Of a DNA stretch of 51,548 nucleotides, positions 1 to 7,652 are shown in pieces. The stretch is from positions 1-51,548 of the forward strand of contig NZ_LMMZ01000002.1 of assembly GCF_001422885.1 (NCBI RefSeq), written 5' to 3'. Each line of letters starts with the position of its first letter. The stretch's first letter is position 1. Under the pieces are notes generated by a model. It had not been told where the DNA came from and searched no databases. It worked only from the letters and a program-made list of their open reading frames with translations. The position numbers were made by a program, and so were the translations under genes. Source of the DNA: Methylobacterium sp. Leaf104 (GTDB taxonomy: Bacteria > Pseudomonadota > Alphaproteobacteria > Rhizobiales > Beijerinckiaceae).

Positions 1-184
1 TCTCGTAGCGCGCGAACGTGCCCTCGCTCGTCGAGATGTCGGCCCCCTCCACAACCGCACCCGTCGTCGGGCCGGCCGCAGGAAGCAGCGACGAGCAGCC
101 CGACACCGTCAGGGCGGTGCCCAGAACGGTGCAGAGGGCCAGAGGCAGTGCGCGCATGCGGGATCGCCTGTCGGTTTCTCTCAT
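1..184 (-). CDS. Polysaccharide export lipoprotein (Wza/KpsD-like), N-terminal part only
   Basis: The gene starts at 184 and runs out of the window at base 1, so only about 61 residues are visible. A positively charged start and a hydrophobic stretch end in a lipobox (T-V-S-G-C, Cys30), so an outer-membrane lipoprotein is expected. The residues just after it (SSLLPAAGPTTGAVVEGA) resemble the start of mature polysaccharide biosynthesis/export proteins, which form the outer-membrane exit for exopolysaccharide. A second in-frame Met at 157 is the likelier signal-peptide start, because the first nine residues are strongly charged. It is divergent from the hydrolase at 400. The family call rests on a short N-terminus and is moderate. 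Confidence 0.55.
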   Translation of the reverse strand, partial: MRETDRRSRMRALPLALCTVLGTALTVSGCSSLLPAAGPTTGAVVEGADISTSEGTFARYE

Positions 185-399
185 GGGCTGCCTAGACCAT
201 CGCCGGGGCGCTGTCCGTGGCGGTGGGGTCACAGTCCGACGGCGAGCGGCCGACGCCCGATGGCCATCCCCGCTACCCACGCCTTTCACCGGACGAAACG
301 TGTTCCGGAAGATGCTTGAAAGGAATCCTGCGATATGCGTTCTCGTCCGGGCGCCCCGATTGAATTTGCATAAACCTGGTTTCGGCAGAACCGCATTCG

Positions 400-1701
400 A
401 TGACATCGTCGTTCGACTACACGCCACCCGGATTAGCCCAGGGCGTTCCGGGGTCGGTCGCGCGACGGCACGTCTTCTATCTTCCGGGCTACGATCCGGA
501 GGGCTGCAGCCGCTACCGGATGCTGTTCGTGCGCGAGCTGGCCCGCCACGCCAAACGCTTCGGCGAGCCCAAGCGCACCGTCTCCGGGGCGACGCTGAGT
601 GCGGACGGACTGGTGCAGAGCTGGCGCGTTTCGGCCCAAGCCGAGACGCGCGGGGCCGAGACCACCTACGACGTCCTCCTGTGGGACGACATCGTCCGCG
701 CGGATTTCCGCCGCCGCCGCCCGATCAGCGTCGCCCTGCTGGTCGTGGGCACGCTCCAGTCCATCGTCACCGGCCTGCTGCTGCGATTCTACCGGCTGAA
801 CTGGAAATACGGCAACGTCATCCTCTACCCGCTGGTGATGGTCCTGCTCCTCGCCCTGTGCACCCTGGCCATCGCGGCCTTCGTGCACGCCCATCTCGGG
901 ACGGCGTTCGGCCACAGCCTCGGATGGCCGCTCTGGGCCACGCTTCCGGCGGGCCTCCTCATCGGGCTCGCCTGGATCAAGGCGATGGAGGCTCTCCTCA
1001 ACCGGGTGTTCTTCTGGCAGCTCCTGAACGACTGGGTCTTCAACTGGCAGCACGGCCAGGGGCGTCGGCCCGACTACGAAGGCCGGCTGGAAGCCTTCGC
1101 CGACCATGTGCTCGCCCGCTGCGCCGCCTTGTCGGCGGCCAGCGATCCCCCCGACGAGATCATGATCCTCGGTCACTCCTCGGGGGGCCTGAGCGCCGTC
1201 GAGGTGGCCGCCCGGGTGCTCGCCCGCGACCCCGGCCTCGGCACCGGCCCGTCCACGCTCGCCCTGGTCACCCTCGGGTCCGGACTTCCCCTGGTGGCGA
1301 TGCAGGGCACGGCGCGGGGCCTGCGCCGCGAGATCGCGAGCCTCGTGACCTCGCAGCGCCTCGTCTGGGTCGACTTCCAGGCGCCCCAGGACTGGATGAA
1401 CTTTCCCGGCTTCAACCCGGTGGTGCATCTCGACCTCGACCTGCAGGGCCTGCCGGTCGCCAACCCCCTGGTGCGCTCGGCCCGGTTCCGCGAGATCATC
1501 AGCACCGAGACCTACCGCAAGGTGCGCTGGCGGCCGTTCCGGATGCACTTCCAGTTCCTCCTCGCCAACGACCGGCGCGGGTACTACGACTTCTTCGCGA
1601 TGACCCTCGGGCCCCAGCGCCTGCGCGAGCGGGCCCTCGACCCCATCCTGCCCGTGCCCGATCCGCTCGGCCCCTGCCCGGACAGGGCGCTCGCCTCCTG
1701 A
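400..1701 (+). CDS. Membrane-inserted alpha/beta-hydrolase (lipase-like) protein
   Basis: A 433-residue protein with no family name I can give. An early strand (VFYLPGYDPEG, residues 25-35) looks like the oxyanion region of an alpha/beta hydrolase. A nucleophile elbow G-H-S-S-G follows at residues 258-262 (Ser260). Between them are about three hydrophobic segments (roughly 108-130, 139-162 and 175-195), so a membrane hairpin appears inserted into the fold. Candidate acid and His residues lie after the elbow (WVDFQ; FRMHFQF) but I cannot assign the triad. The start at 400 is the first ATG; no strong ribosome site is visible. The next gene is on the same strand about 120 bases on. Role unknown; lipid or ester hydrolysis at the inner membrane is a guess. 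Confidence 0.7.
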   Translation: MTSSFDYTPPGLAQGVPGSVARRHVFYLPGYDPEGCSRYRMLFVRELARHAKRFGEPKRTVSGATLSADGLVQSWRVSAQAETRGAETTYDVLLWDDIVRADFRRRRPISVALLVVGTLQSIVTGLLLRFYRLNWKYGNVILYPLVMVLLLALCTLAIAAFVHAHLGTAFGHSLGWPLWATLPAGLLIGLAWIKAMEALLNRVFFWQLLNDWVFNWQHGQGRRPDYEGRLEAFADHVLARCAALSAASDPPDEIMILGHSSGGLSAVEVAARVLARDPGLGTGPSTLALVTLGSGLPLVAMQGTARGLRREIASLVTSQRLVWVDFQAPQDWMNFPGFNPVVHLDLDLQGLPVANPLVRSARFREIISTETYRKVRWRPFRMHFQFLLANDRRGYYDFFAMTLGPQRLRERALDPILPVPDPLGPCPDRALAS

Positions 1702-1818
1702 GGGTCGAGGCAGGACGGCACCCGCGGGGCATGCCTGCGCACGGCATCGGGCCGGCCTGGCCCGATCGGTACATGATGCCGGGTCGGTCCGATGCGGACG
1801 CCGGGAGAGGAACGCACG

Positions 1819-2373
1819 ATGTCGTCAGGCCAGAACCCGGCGCCGGGCCGCGCGCCCATGGTCCTCGTGGTGATGGGCGTCTCGGGCTCGGGCAAGAGCA
1901 CCGTGGCGTCCCGCCTCGCCGAGCGCCTCGGCTGGGATTTCGTCGACGGCGACAGCTTTCACACCCCCGAGCACGTGGCCAAGATGCGGGCCGGACATCC
2001 CCTCGACGACGACGACCGCGCGCCCTGGCTCGCGGCGATCGGGGCCTGGATCGATACGCAGCTGCAGCGGCGCGCATCCGGCGTGGTGGTCTGCTCGGCC
2101 CTGCGCCGGGCCTATCGGGACGTGCTGGTGCGTGGCCGCGCCGGGGTGCGGATCGTCTACCTGGAGGGCGACCGCGCCGTGATCGAGGGGCGCCTCGCGC
2201 GCCGGCAGGGGCATTTCATGCCCGCGGGTCTCCTCGACACCCAGTTCGCGATCCTGGAGCCGCCGGGGCCGGAGGAGAACGCCGTGGCGGTGGGCATCGA
2301 CGGGGCGCCCGAGGCCATCGTCGCAACGATCCTGGCCCGGTTGGGATTGGGGGAGGGTGCCCCGCAGCCCTGA
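1819..2373 (+). CDS. gntK: Gluconokinase
   Basis: A 184-residue GntK-type kinase, which phosphorylates D-gluconate to 6-phosphogluconate with ATP, feeding the Entner-Doudoroff or pentose phosphate route in the cytoplasm. It shows the P-loop (GVSGSGKST) near the N-terminus, the family's D-G-D-S-F-H-T segment and H-P-L-D-D-D-D-R-x-P-W-L, and R-Q-G-H-F-M near the end. Length is normal for the family. I use the ATG at 1819 because GGAGAGG lies 8 bases upstream; an ATG at 1792 is in frame but has no such site. The HAD phosphatase begins just downstream, so the two are probably co-transcribed. Confidence 0.92.
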   Translation: MSSGQNPAPGRAPMVLVVMGVSGSGKSTVASRLAERLGWDFVDGDSFHTPEHVAKMRAGHPLDDDDRAPWLAAIGAWIDTQLQRRASGVVVCSALRRAYRDVLVRGRAGVRIVYLEGDRAVIEGRLARRQGHFMPAGLLDTQFAILEPPGPEENAVAVGIDGAPEAIVATILARLGLGEGAPQP

Positions 2374-2389
2374 GACCCAGCCGGATTCC

Positions 2390-3217
2390 ATGCCCCTGCC
2401 TCCCGATTCGACGCCCGCCGACATCGCCCTGGTGATCTCGGACGTGGACGGTACCCTGGTGACCACGGACAAGGCCCTGACGCCGGCGACCCGCGCGGCC
2501 GTGCGGCGGCTGGCGGCGGCGGGGATCGCCTTCACCATCGCGTCGAGCCGCCCGCCCGTGGGGCTGAGGTCCCTGGCGGCCGAGCTCGGCCTGACCCTGC
2601 CGATGGGGGCCTACAACGGCAGCACCCTGGTCGCGCCCGACTTCACCATCCTGTCGGAGACGCTGATCCCGGCCGAGGCCGCCCGCGAGGCCGTGCGGCG
2701 CTTCACCGAGGCCGGCCTCGACACCTGGGTGTTCGCGCGCGGGCAGTGGAATCTCACCGATCCGCACGGCGCCTACACCGACCTCGAGCGTCGGACCCTG
2801 CAGGCCGAGCCGAACGTGGTCGCGGACCTCGCGCCCCTCCTCGGGGAAGCCGCCAAGATCGTGGGCGTCAGCGCCGATGCGGCGCATCTGGAGGCGTGCG
2901 AGACCGAGATCGCCGCGGCGCTGACGGGTCGGGCCGACGTCCACCGGTCACAGGCCTATTATCTCGACGTGACGCCGCCCGGCTCCGGCAAGGCCGCCTT
3001 CGTGGATGCCATGAGCCGGCACCTCGGCCTCGACCGCTCGCGGATCGCGACCCTCGGCGACGCCGCCAACGACGTCCCGATGTTCGCCCGCAGCGGATTC
3101 TCGGTGGCGATGGGCAACGCGGCGCCGGCTGTCCAGGCGGCGGCACGGGCCGTCACGTCCACGAACGATGCGGACGGCTTCGCGAAAGCCGTCGACGAAT
3201 TCATTTTGCGGCGCTGA
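2390..3217 (+). CDS. HAD-superfamily hydrolase (Cof / sugar-phosphatase type)
   Basis: A soluble phosphatase of about 275 residues. The N-terminal motif D-V-D-G-T-L carries the nucleophile Asp, S-S-R-P is motif II, and the C-terminal G-D-A-A-N-D-V-P-M-F is the Mg-binding motif of Cof-type (class IIB) HAD enzymes. The central part is the expected C2 cap. These enzymes dephosphorylate sugar phosphates or other small phosphoesters; the substrate cannot be read from sequence. A GTG at 2357, inside the gluconokinase 3' end, is an alternative start, but its purine-rich run is too close to serve as a ribosome site. The position after gluconokinase suggests a sugar-phosphate role, which is inference. 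Confidence 0.82.
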   Translation: MPLPPDSTPADIALVISDVDGTLVTTDKALTPATRAAVRRLAAAGIAFTIASSRPPVGLRSLAAELGLTLPMGAYNGSTLVAPDFTILSETLIPAEAAREAVRRFTEAGLDTWVFARGQWNLTDPHGAYTDLERRTLQAEPNVVADLAPLLGEAAKIVGVSADAAHLEACETEIAAALTGRADVHRSQAYYLDVTPPGSGKAAFVDAMSRHLGLDRSRIATLGDAANDVPMFARSGFSVAMGNAAPAVQAAARAVTSTNDADGFAKAVDEFILRR

Positions 3218-3430
3218 CGCGCTTGCCGCGCCGGCAGCCTCGCGAATCCGTGAGGTCCTTGGCAACATTGGCGAATCGCGGCGGACACAATCCGGACACG
3301 GGCGCGCCGACTGTGCCATGTGCGACACAGCACATGGGGAAACGGCCACGCTCGGCCCGTCCGAGCCGCTTTCCGGCCTCAATTCGCCCGGACCTTGACC
3401 GTCCAAGAACAAGGACGATCCGGGTCTCCG

Positions 3431-4315
3431 ATGAACCAGCGCTTCCTGCTCCTCGCCGTCGCCGCGGTCGCCCTGCCGTGCGGGATGCTCCCGCCCGGCG
3501 CGGCCCTGGCCCAGGGCACGGCGGCGCGGGACAACATCGATGCGCTGATCGAGCAGCAGGCCAAGGCCAACGGGGTGCCGTTGAGCTTCGTCCACCAGGT
3601 CGTGAAGCGCGAGAGCAACTACAACCCGAACGCCAAGGGCGGCAGCGCCCTCGGGCTCATGCAGATCAAGCACGCCACCGCGAAGGGCCTCGGCTACCAG
3701 GGGGATGCGGCCGGCCTGTTCGATCCGCGGGTGAACCTGCGCTACGGGATCGCCTACCTCGCCGGCGCCTACCGGGCCGCCAAGGGCGACATCGCCCAGG
3801 CCTACGCTTTCTACAACCGGGGCTACTACTACGCCGCCAAGCGCCTCGGCATCGAGACCAGCGTCCCCGACGACCTCGGAACGCCGAAATCCGGCGAGGC
3901 CTTCGCCAGCGCCTTCGCCCGCGCCGACAGCCCCGCCGTCATCGCCGCCAACACCGCGCTCGCCTACGCGCCGAGCCCCGCCGCCAACGGCGTCCCGACC
4001 GAGACGGTCGAGGTGCCGCTGCCGCCGCGACGTCCCGCCTCCCTCGCGGGCCTCGCCACCGTGGAAATCGCCGCCCTGGCGCCCGCCGACGCCACGTCCC
4101 CGGCCGCCATCAGCCCCCATCCCGGCATCGTTCCGGCGATGACTCCGGCCGGCGCGCAGGTCGAGGCCGCCTTCACGGAGACGATCGAGGTGCCGCTGCC
4201 GCCCCGCCGCCCGTCGGCTCCGGCGCTCGCCGCCGCGGGGCGTCCGGCCGTCGCCAAGAAGGCGCCGGTGGCCGGCACCGTGCTCGAGGCCTCGGCCCTG
4301 CCGGCCGCGCAGTAG
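3431..4315 (+). CDS. Lytic transglycosylase (SLT domain), exported
   Basis: A 294-residue exported peptidoglycan-cleaving enzyme. A signal peptide ends near ALAQ (about residue 28). The SLT domain covers about 35-160: catalytic Glu61 in K-R-E-S-N-Y-N-P, then G-L-M-Q-I-K, and A-Y-x-F-Y-N-R-G-Y near the end. The remaining part is Ala/Pro-rich and holds the same motif twice, ETVEVPLPPRRP and ETIEVPLPPRRP, about 58 residues apart. That repeated proline-rich element is unusual and could be a docking site. ATG 3431 is chosen because the signal peptide begins there; the longer in-frame reading from 3320 has no sense as a leader. It appears monocistronic. Confidence 0.85.
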   Translation: MNQRFLLLAVAAVALPCGMLPPGAALAQGTAARDNIDALIEQQAKANGVPLSFVHQVVKRESNYNPNAKGGSALGLMQIKHATAKGLGYQGDAAGLFDPRVNLRYGIAYLAGAYRAAKGDIAQAYAFYNRGYYYAAKRLGIETSVPDDLGTPKSGEAFASAFARADSPAVIAANTALAYAPSPAANGVPTETVEVPLPPRRPASLAGLATVEIAALAPADATSPAAISPHPGIVPAMTPAGAQVEAAFTETIEVPLPPRRPSAPALAAAGRPAVAKKAPVAGTVLEASALPAAQ

Positions 4316-4677
4316 GCGGCGCCCGGCCCCCCATCCATCCCGGCACGGACGCGCATCCGGCCGAGACAACCTTCGCCCGATTCTCCGAGTTTCCCCCGTT
4401 CCGGCCCCCGAACCGCTTGCGTCGGAGCGCGCCTCGCCTCACATGGTGCAATGCGAAGTGACGGGCTCCGGCCCGTTTCGGCATGATCATCGCAACGACC
4501 CGGAAGCGCTGTCCCGACACCGGATACCGCGTTGTTGCTTTTCGACCTCACCGAAGTGCCGAATCCGGGCACAATATTTCCACACCCGTGGTCATAGTTC
4601 CGGAATCGGCACCCTGATGTAGCCACCTGCGCACGGTCCCCTTGGGCCGAACGCGAACCGAGGAAACGGACGACGGC
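4316..4677. other. Gene-free stretch upstream of the BzdR-like regulator
   Basis: 362 bases without a convincing gene. The only structure I see is an imperfect inverted repeat, CCGAATCCGG (4559-4568) and CCGGAATCGG (4600-4609), around an AT-richer core with ACAATATTTCC. It lies 70-120 bases before the regulator and could be its promoter or operator. No terminator with a T-run follows the transglycosylase. Confidence 0.4.
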
Positions 4678-5568
4678 ATGGCCGGCGCGGTAGAACAAGA
4701 ATCGACCTTCCTGGCTGATCTCGGCCGGCGGGTTCGTCATGCCCGGACCGTGCGGGGCCTGTCGCGAAAGCTCCTCTCGCAGACCTCCGGTCTGTCCGAG
4801 CGCTACATCGCGCAGCTCGAGAGCGGGCAGGGCAACGTCTCGATCATCCTGCTGCGCCGGGTCGCCAACGCCATGGGCGTGCGCCTCGACGACCTGATCG
4901 CCGGCCAGGAGACGCTGCCGGACTGGCACGTGATCCGGGACCTCCTCGGCAATGCCTCGCCGGAGCAGATCGCCCTGGCCAAGGGCATCCTGTCGGGCCA
5001 ATCCTCGGCGAGCGGCGAGGCGCCGCAGCCCCGCGTCGCGGTGATCGGCCTGCGCGGCGCCGGCAAGTCGACCCTCGGCCGCCGGGTCGCCGACCGCCTG
5101 GGCTGGACCTTCGTCGAGCTCAACGCCGAGATCGAGCGCGAGAACGCGCTCTCGGTGAAGGAGATCTTCGCGATCTACGGCCAGGAGGGCTACCGCCGCC
5201 TGGAGCAGGCGGCCCTGCGCCGCCTCACCGAGCATCCCGGTCCCCTGGTGCTCGCCACCAGCGGCGGCATCGTCGCCGAGCCGCTGACCTACGACCTGCT
5301 GCTCCAGGCCTTCTTCACGATCTGGCTCCGGGCCCGGCCCGAGGAGCACATGCAGCGGGTGCGCGACCAGGGCGAGCTCACCACCACCGGCGACCACCCC
5401 TCGGCGATGCAGGAACTGCGGGCCGTGCTCGCCAGCCGCGAACCCCTCTACGCCCGCGCCTCGTCCGTGGTCGACACCTCCGACGTGCCGGTGGACGTGA
5501 TGGTCGACCGCCTCGCCGAAGCCATCGAGGCGCGATTCGGCACCCTCGATCACCGCCGCAGCGCCTGA
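4678..5568 (+). CDS. HTH regulator fused to a shikimate-kinase-like domain (BzdR/BoxR-like)
   Basis: A 296-residue fusion. Residues about 10-75 form an XRE-type helix-turn-helix (S-x-K-L-L-S-Q-T-S-G-L-S-E-R-Y-I-A-Q-L-E-S-G). Residues 118-290 resemble shikimate kinase, with P-loop G-L-R-G-A-G-K-S-T (124-132) and the family's E-x-x-x-R-x-x-E segment (Q-E-G-Y-R-R-L-E-Q-A-A-L). This is the architecture of BzdR/BoxR regulators of aromatic catabolism, where the kinase-like half senses benzoyl-CoA. No benzoate or benzoyl-CoA gene is nearby; cysE follows after a 240-base gap. ATG 4678 is preferred because AGGAAACGGA lies upstream; a TTG at 4642 is an in-frame alternative. The ligand is unknown here. 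Confidence 0.85.
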   Translation: MAGAVEQESTFLADLGRRVRHARTVRGLSRKLLSQTSGLSERYIAQLESGQGNVSIILLRRVANAMGVRLDDLIAGQETLPDWHVIRDLLGNASPEQIALAKGILSGQSSASGEAPQPRVAVIGLRGAGKSTLGRRVADRLGWTFVELNAEIERENALSVKEIFAIYGQEGYRRLEQAALRRLTEHPGPLVLATSGGIVAEPLTYDLLLQAFFTIWLRARPEEHMQRVRDQGELTTTGDHPSAMQELRAVLASREPLYARASSVVDTSDVPVDVMVDRLAEAIEARFGTLDHRRSA

Positions 5569-5808
5569 ACGTTCGGGCGCGTCCTGTCCGCCGGACCCGC
5601 ACGGACTTGATCGACTGTGCGATGCACACCAAGCTAAGGGAGGAGCGGTCCGGCACCGGTCTCTTCTGCCGGACCCGACCACCACAGGCACAACCATCCC
5701 GGAGCGCCGCGGAGCGAGAGCAGAATCCCGCCGGCGCGGCGCGACCTGCGCGTCGACTCGCGGTATACTCCGGCCCGCCGCGACGAGCCCGGTCCAGAGG
5801 AGGACCCG

Positions 5809-6666
5809 ATGTCCGCCAGCCCCTTCCCCATCGCCGCGAAAGGCTCCGAGCCGCTGGCCGTGTGCGATCCGATCTGGGCACGCCTGCGGACCGAGGCCGA
5901 GGCCATCGTCCGCGAGGAGCCGCAGCTCGCCTCCTTCATCGTGGCGACGATTCTCAACCATCCTTCCCTTGAGGGCGCGGTGGCGCACCGGGTCGCGGCC
6001 CGGCTCGGCCACGCCTCGCTGCCGGCCGAGCTCATCGCCCACGGCTTCTTCGAGGCGATCACCGCCGAGCCGAGCCTCGGCCAGGATTTCCGCGCCGACA
6101 TCGCCGCCGTGCTCGACCGCGACCCGGCCACCAGCCGGGCGATCGAGCCGGTGCTGTACTTCAAGGGCTTCCACGCCATCCAGGCCCACCGCCTCGCGCA
6201 CTGGTACTGGGCGGCCGGGCGACGCGACCTCGCTCTCTACCTGCAGAGCCGGTCGTCGGAGGTGTTCCAGACCGACATCCACCCGCAGGCCCGGATCGGA
6301 CGCGGCATCTTCCTCGACCACGCCACCGGCCTCGTGGTCGGCTCGACGGCGGTGATCGAGGACGACGTGTCGATCCTCCACGCCGTCACCCTCGGAGGCA
6401 CCGGCAAGCAGGGCAGCGACCGCCACCCGAAGATCCGCCACGGCGTGATGATCGGCGCCGGCGCCAAGATCCTGGGCAACATCGAGGTGGGGGCTTGCGC
6501 CCGCATTGCCGCCGGCTCGGTGGTGCTGCGCCCGGTGCCGGCCAACACGACCGTGGTCGGCGTGCCCGCCCGCGTGGTCGGCACCGCCGGCTGTGCCGAA
6601 CCCTCGCGGGCCATGGACCAGTTGGTCGCCATGGACCAGTTCATCCACATGGCCGAGGGCATCTGA
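5809..6666 (+). CDS. cysE: Serine O-acetyltransferase
   Basis: A 285-residue CysE, which transfers acetyl from acetyl-CoA to L-serine as the first committed step of cysteine synthesis. The N-terminal helical domain (about 20-140) is followed by the left-handed beta-helix of hexapeptide repeats. Visible marks are G-I-F-L-D-H-A-T-G with the catalytic His, H-A-V-T-L-G-G-T-G-K, D-R-H-P-K-I, and the V-V-G-V-P-A-R end. AGGAGG sits about 7 bases before the ATG. The DUF3126-type gene follows, a pairing I recall as common in alphaproteobacteria. The promoter region holds a TGTGC-GAT-GCACA palindrome (5616-5628) of unknown meaning. Confidence 0.95.
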   Translation: MSASPFPIAAKGSEPLAVCDPIWARLRTEAEAIVREEPQLASFIVATILNHPSLEGAVAHRVAARLGHASLPAELIAHGFFEAITAEPSLGQDFRADIAAVLDRDPATSRAIEPVLYFKGFHAIQAHRLAHWYWAAGRRDLALYLQSRSSEVFQTDIHPQARIGRGIFLDHATGLVVGSTAVIEDDVSILHAVTLGGTGKQGSDRHPKIRHGVMIGAGAKILGNIEVGACARIAAGSVVLRPVPANTTVVGVPARVVGTAGCAEPSRAMDQLVAMDQFIHMAEGI

Positions 6667-6672
6667 GGCGGA

Positions 6673-6701
6673 CCCTGCCTCGCCGGGCAGCCGAGGCAGG
6701 G
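6673..6701 (+). terminator. Hairpin after cysE
   Basis: A perfect 10-bp stem (CCCTGCCTCG / CGAGGCAGGG) with a 9-base loop starts 7 bases after the cysE stop. No T-run follows, so Rho-independent termination is uncertain; it may protect the 3' end instead. Confidence 0.5.
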
Positions 6702-6859
6702 ACCCGGCTTGCCCATGCCCCGACGGCGTGGCAAGCGGGGACCAGCCCGGCCCTGGCCGCCAACGCGGTCCGCCCGGACTCAGATGCCCTCGGGGCCGCC
6801 CCGCGCGACCGGCCATGAGCCGGAGGCCCCGACCGACCCGAACGCGAGAGGCGATCAGC

Positions 6860-7072
6860 GTGAACAAGACCGACATTGTGAAGGTGCAGGACTACCTCCG
6901 CCGGACCTTCGCCAACACCAACATCCGCCTCGTTCCCCGTCCGAAGAAGGACGATTCGGCCGAGGTCTATATCGGCGAGGAGTTCCTCGGGGTGGTCTCG
7001 GTGGACGACGAGGACGGCGACCGCTCGTTCAACTTCGCCATGGCGATCCTGGACATCGACCTCGAGGATTGA
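6860..7072 (+). CDS. DUF3126-type small protein
   Basis: A 70-residue acidic soluble protein from a GTG start. It has a short amphipathic N-terminal helix (DIVKVQDYLRRTF), a central beta-rich part (DSAEVYIGEEFLGVVSVDDE) and an acidic tail (DIDLED). I recognise it as DUF3126-like, a conserved alphaproteobacterial family without known function, often found beside cysE as here. GTG 6860 fits the family length; the longer in-frame reading through the cysE trailer is not plausible. GAGAGGCGATCA just upstream can serve as the ribosome site. Confidence 0.8.
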   Translation: MNKTDIVKVQDYLRRTFANTNIRLVPRPKKDDSAEVYIGEEFLGVVSVDDEDGDRSFNFAMAILDIDLED

Positions 7073-7145
7073 GGGCTCCCCCTGCCGCGGGGTCGTCCGG
7101 CCGCACCAGCCTGTGCGCGGATTTAACCCTGACGGCAGGAAACCC

Positions 7146-7161
7146 TTAACGTTTCGTAAAC
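7146..7161 (+). promoter_or_regulatory. Near-match to a CtrA box
   Basis: TTAACGTTTCGTAAAC fits the alphaproteobacterial CtrA pattern TTAA-N7-TTAA except for one base in the second half. It lies about 50 bases before the small membrane protein gene at 7214. TTAA is rare in this GC-rich sequence, but one mismatch keeps this weak. Confidence 0.35.
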
Positions 7162-7213
7162 GACGCGGCACACTGCGCATCACATCGCCTCTCGATGGTG
7201 GAGCGTACGCGTC

Positions 7214-7543
7214 ATGACACTCAGCCCCTCGGCCCTCGACTCCCTGCAGACACTCTGCGTCGGCCTCGCCCTCTCGGGCCTTCTCGCCAGCGCCTTCGAG
7301 CTGTTCACGGAGCGCCGCGCGAGCTTCAGCCTGCTCGAGCGCGGCGGCGTCACGGCCGTGGCGGCTCTGCCGATGCTGGCCTTCGGTGCGCCCTTTATCA
7401 TCCTGCGCAACACCGTGCGCGGACGCCGGCTGGAGCGCCGCCCGATCCCGTTCGTGATGATTGCCACGATGATCGCTTGCGGCTGGAGCCTGATGTCGGG
7501 CCGCGTCGCCCTCGACCTCGCCCACATGATCGCGGGCGTCTGA
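7214..7543 (+). CDS. Small membrane protein, conserved hypothetical
   Basis: 109 residues with three hydrophobic segments: about 14-28 (LCVGLALSGLLASAF), 45-62 (GVTAVAALPMLAFGAPFIIL) and 79-105 (IPFVMIATMIACGWSLM onward). A basic loop (RNTVRGRRLERR) lies between the second and third. It resembles the uncharacterised DUF6949-like proteins of Hyphomicrobiales, but I am not sure of that number. It is alone between a soluble DUF gene and the convergent cysteine peptidase. No function can be inferred. Confidence 0.7.
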   Translation: MTLSPSALDSLQTLCVGLALSGLLASAFELFTERRASFSLLERGGVTAVAALPMLAFGAPFIILRNTVRGRRLERRPIPFVMIATMIACGWSLMSGRVALDLAHMIAGV

Positions 7544-7560
7544 GAGGCCTTCGCGCCTCT
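7543..7560. terminator. Short hairpin at the end of the small membrane gene
   Basis: AGAGGC / GCCTCT, 6 bp with a 6-base loop, begins at the stop codon between convergent genes. Short and without a T-run, so weak. Confidence 0.3.
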
Positions 7561-7652
7561 GGAGAGGGAGCGCACCAAGTCGCCGGATCGACACGGCCAG
7601 AAGGCCGTGCCCGGGGCAGCCCTGCTATGGGCCTCGCCCTGACGCGCCGCTT

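Noticed and set aside
18..2435. A plus-strand open frame of about 805 codons overlapping the hydrolase and gluconokinase genes
   Set aside because: It is a GC-driven shadow: Arg/Pro/Gly-rich, no motifs, while the other frames hold recognisable enzymes.
4559..4609. Imperfect inverted repeat CCGAATCCGG ... CCGGAATCGG as an operator
   Set aside because: Arms are 30 bases apart with one mismatch, and I know of no matching regulator pattern. Kept only as a note on the gene-free stretch.
3964..6876. A long open frame on the minus strand (about 970 codons) across the transglycosylase, regulator and cysE genes
   Set aside because: Its codons lie antisense to three well-supported genes, its product is low-complexity Arg/Gly/His/Asp-rich without any family likeness, and high GC makes such open frames common. 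The same was judged for other long antisense frames, such as 433-1548, 9412-11118 and 23273-25741.
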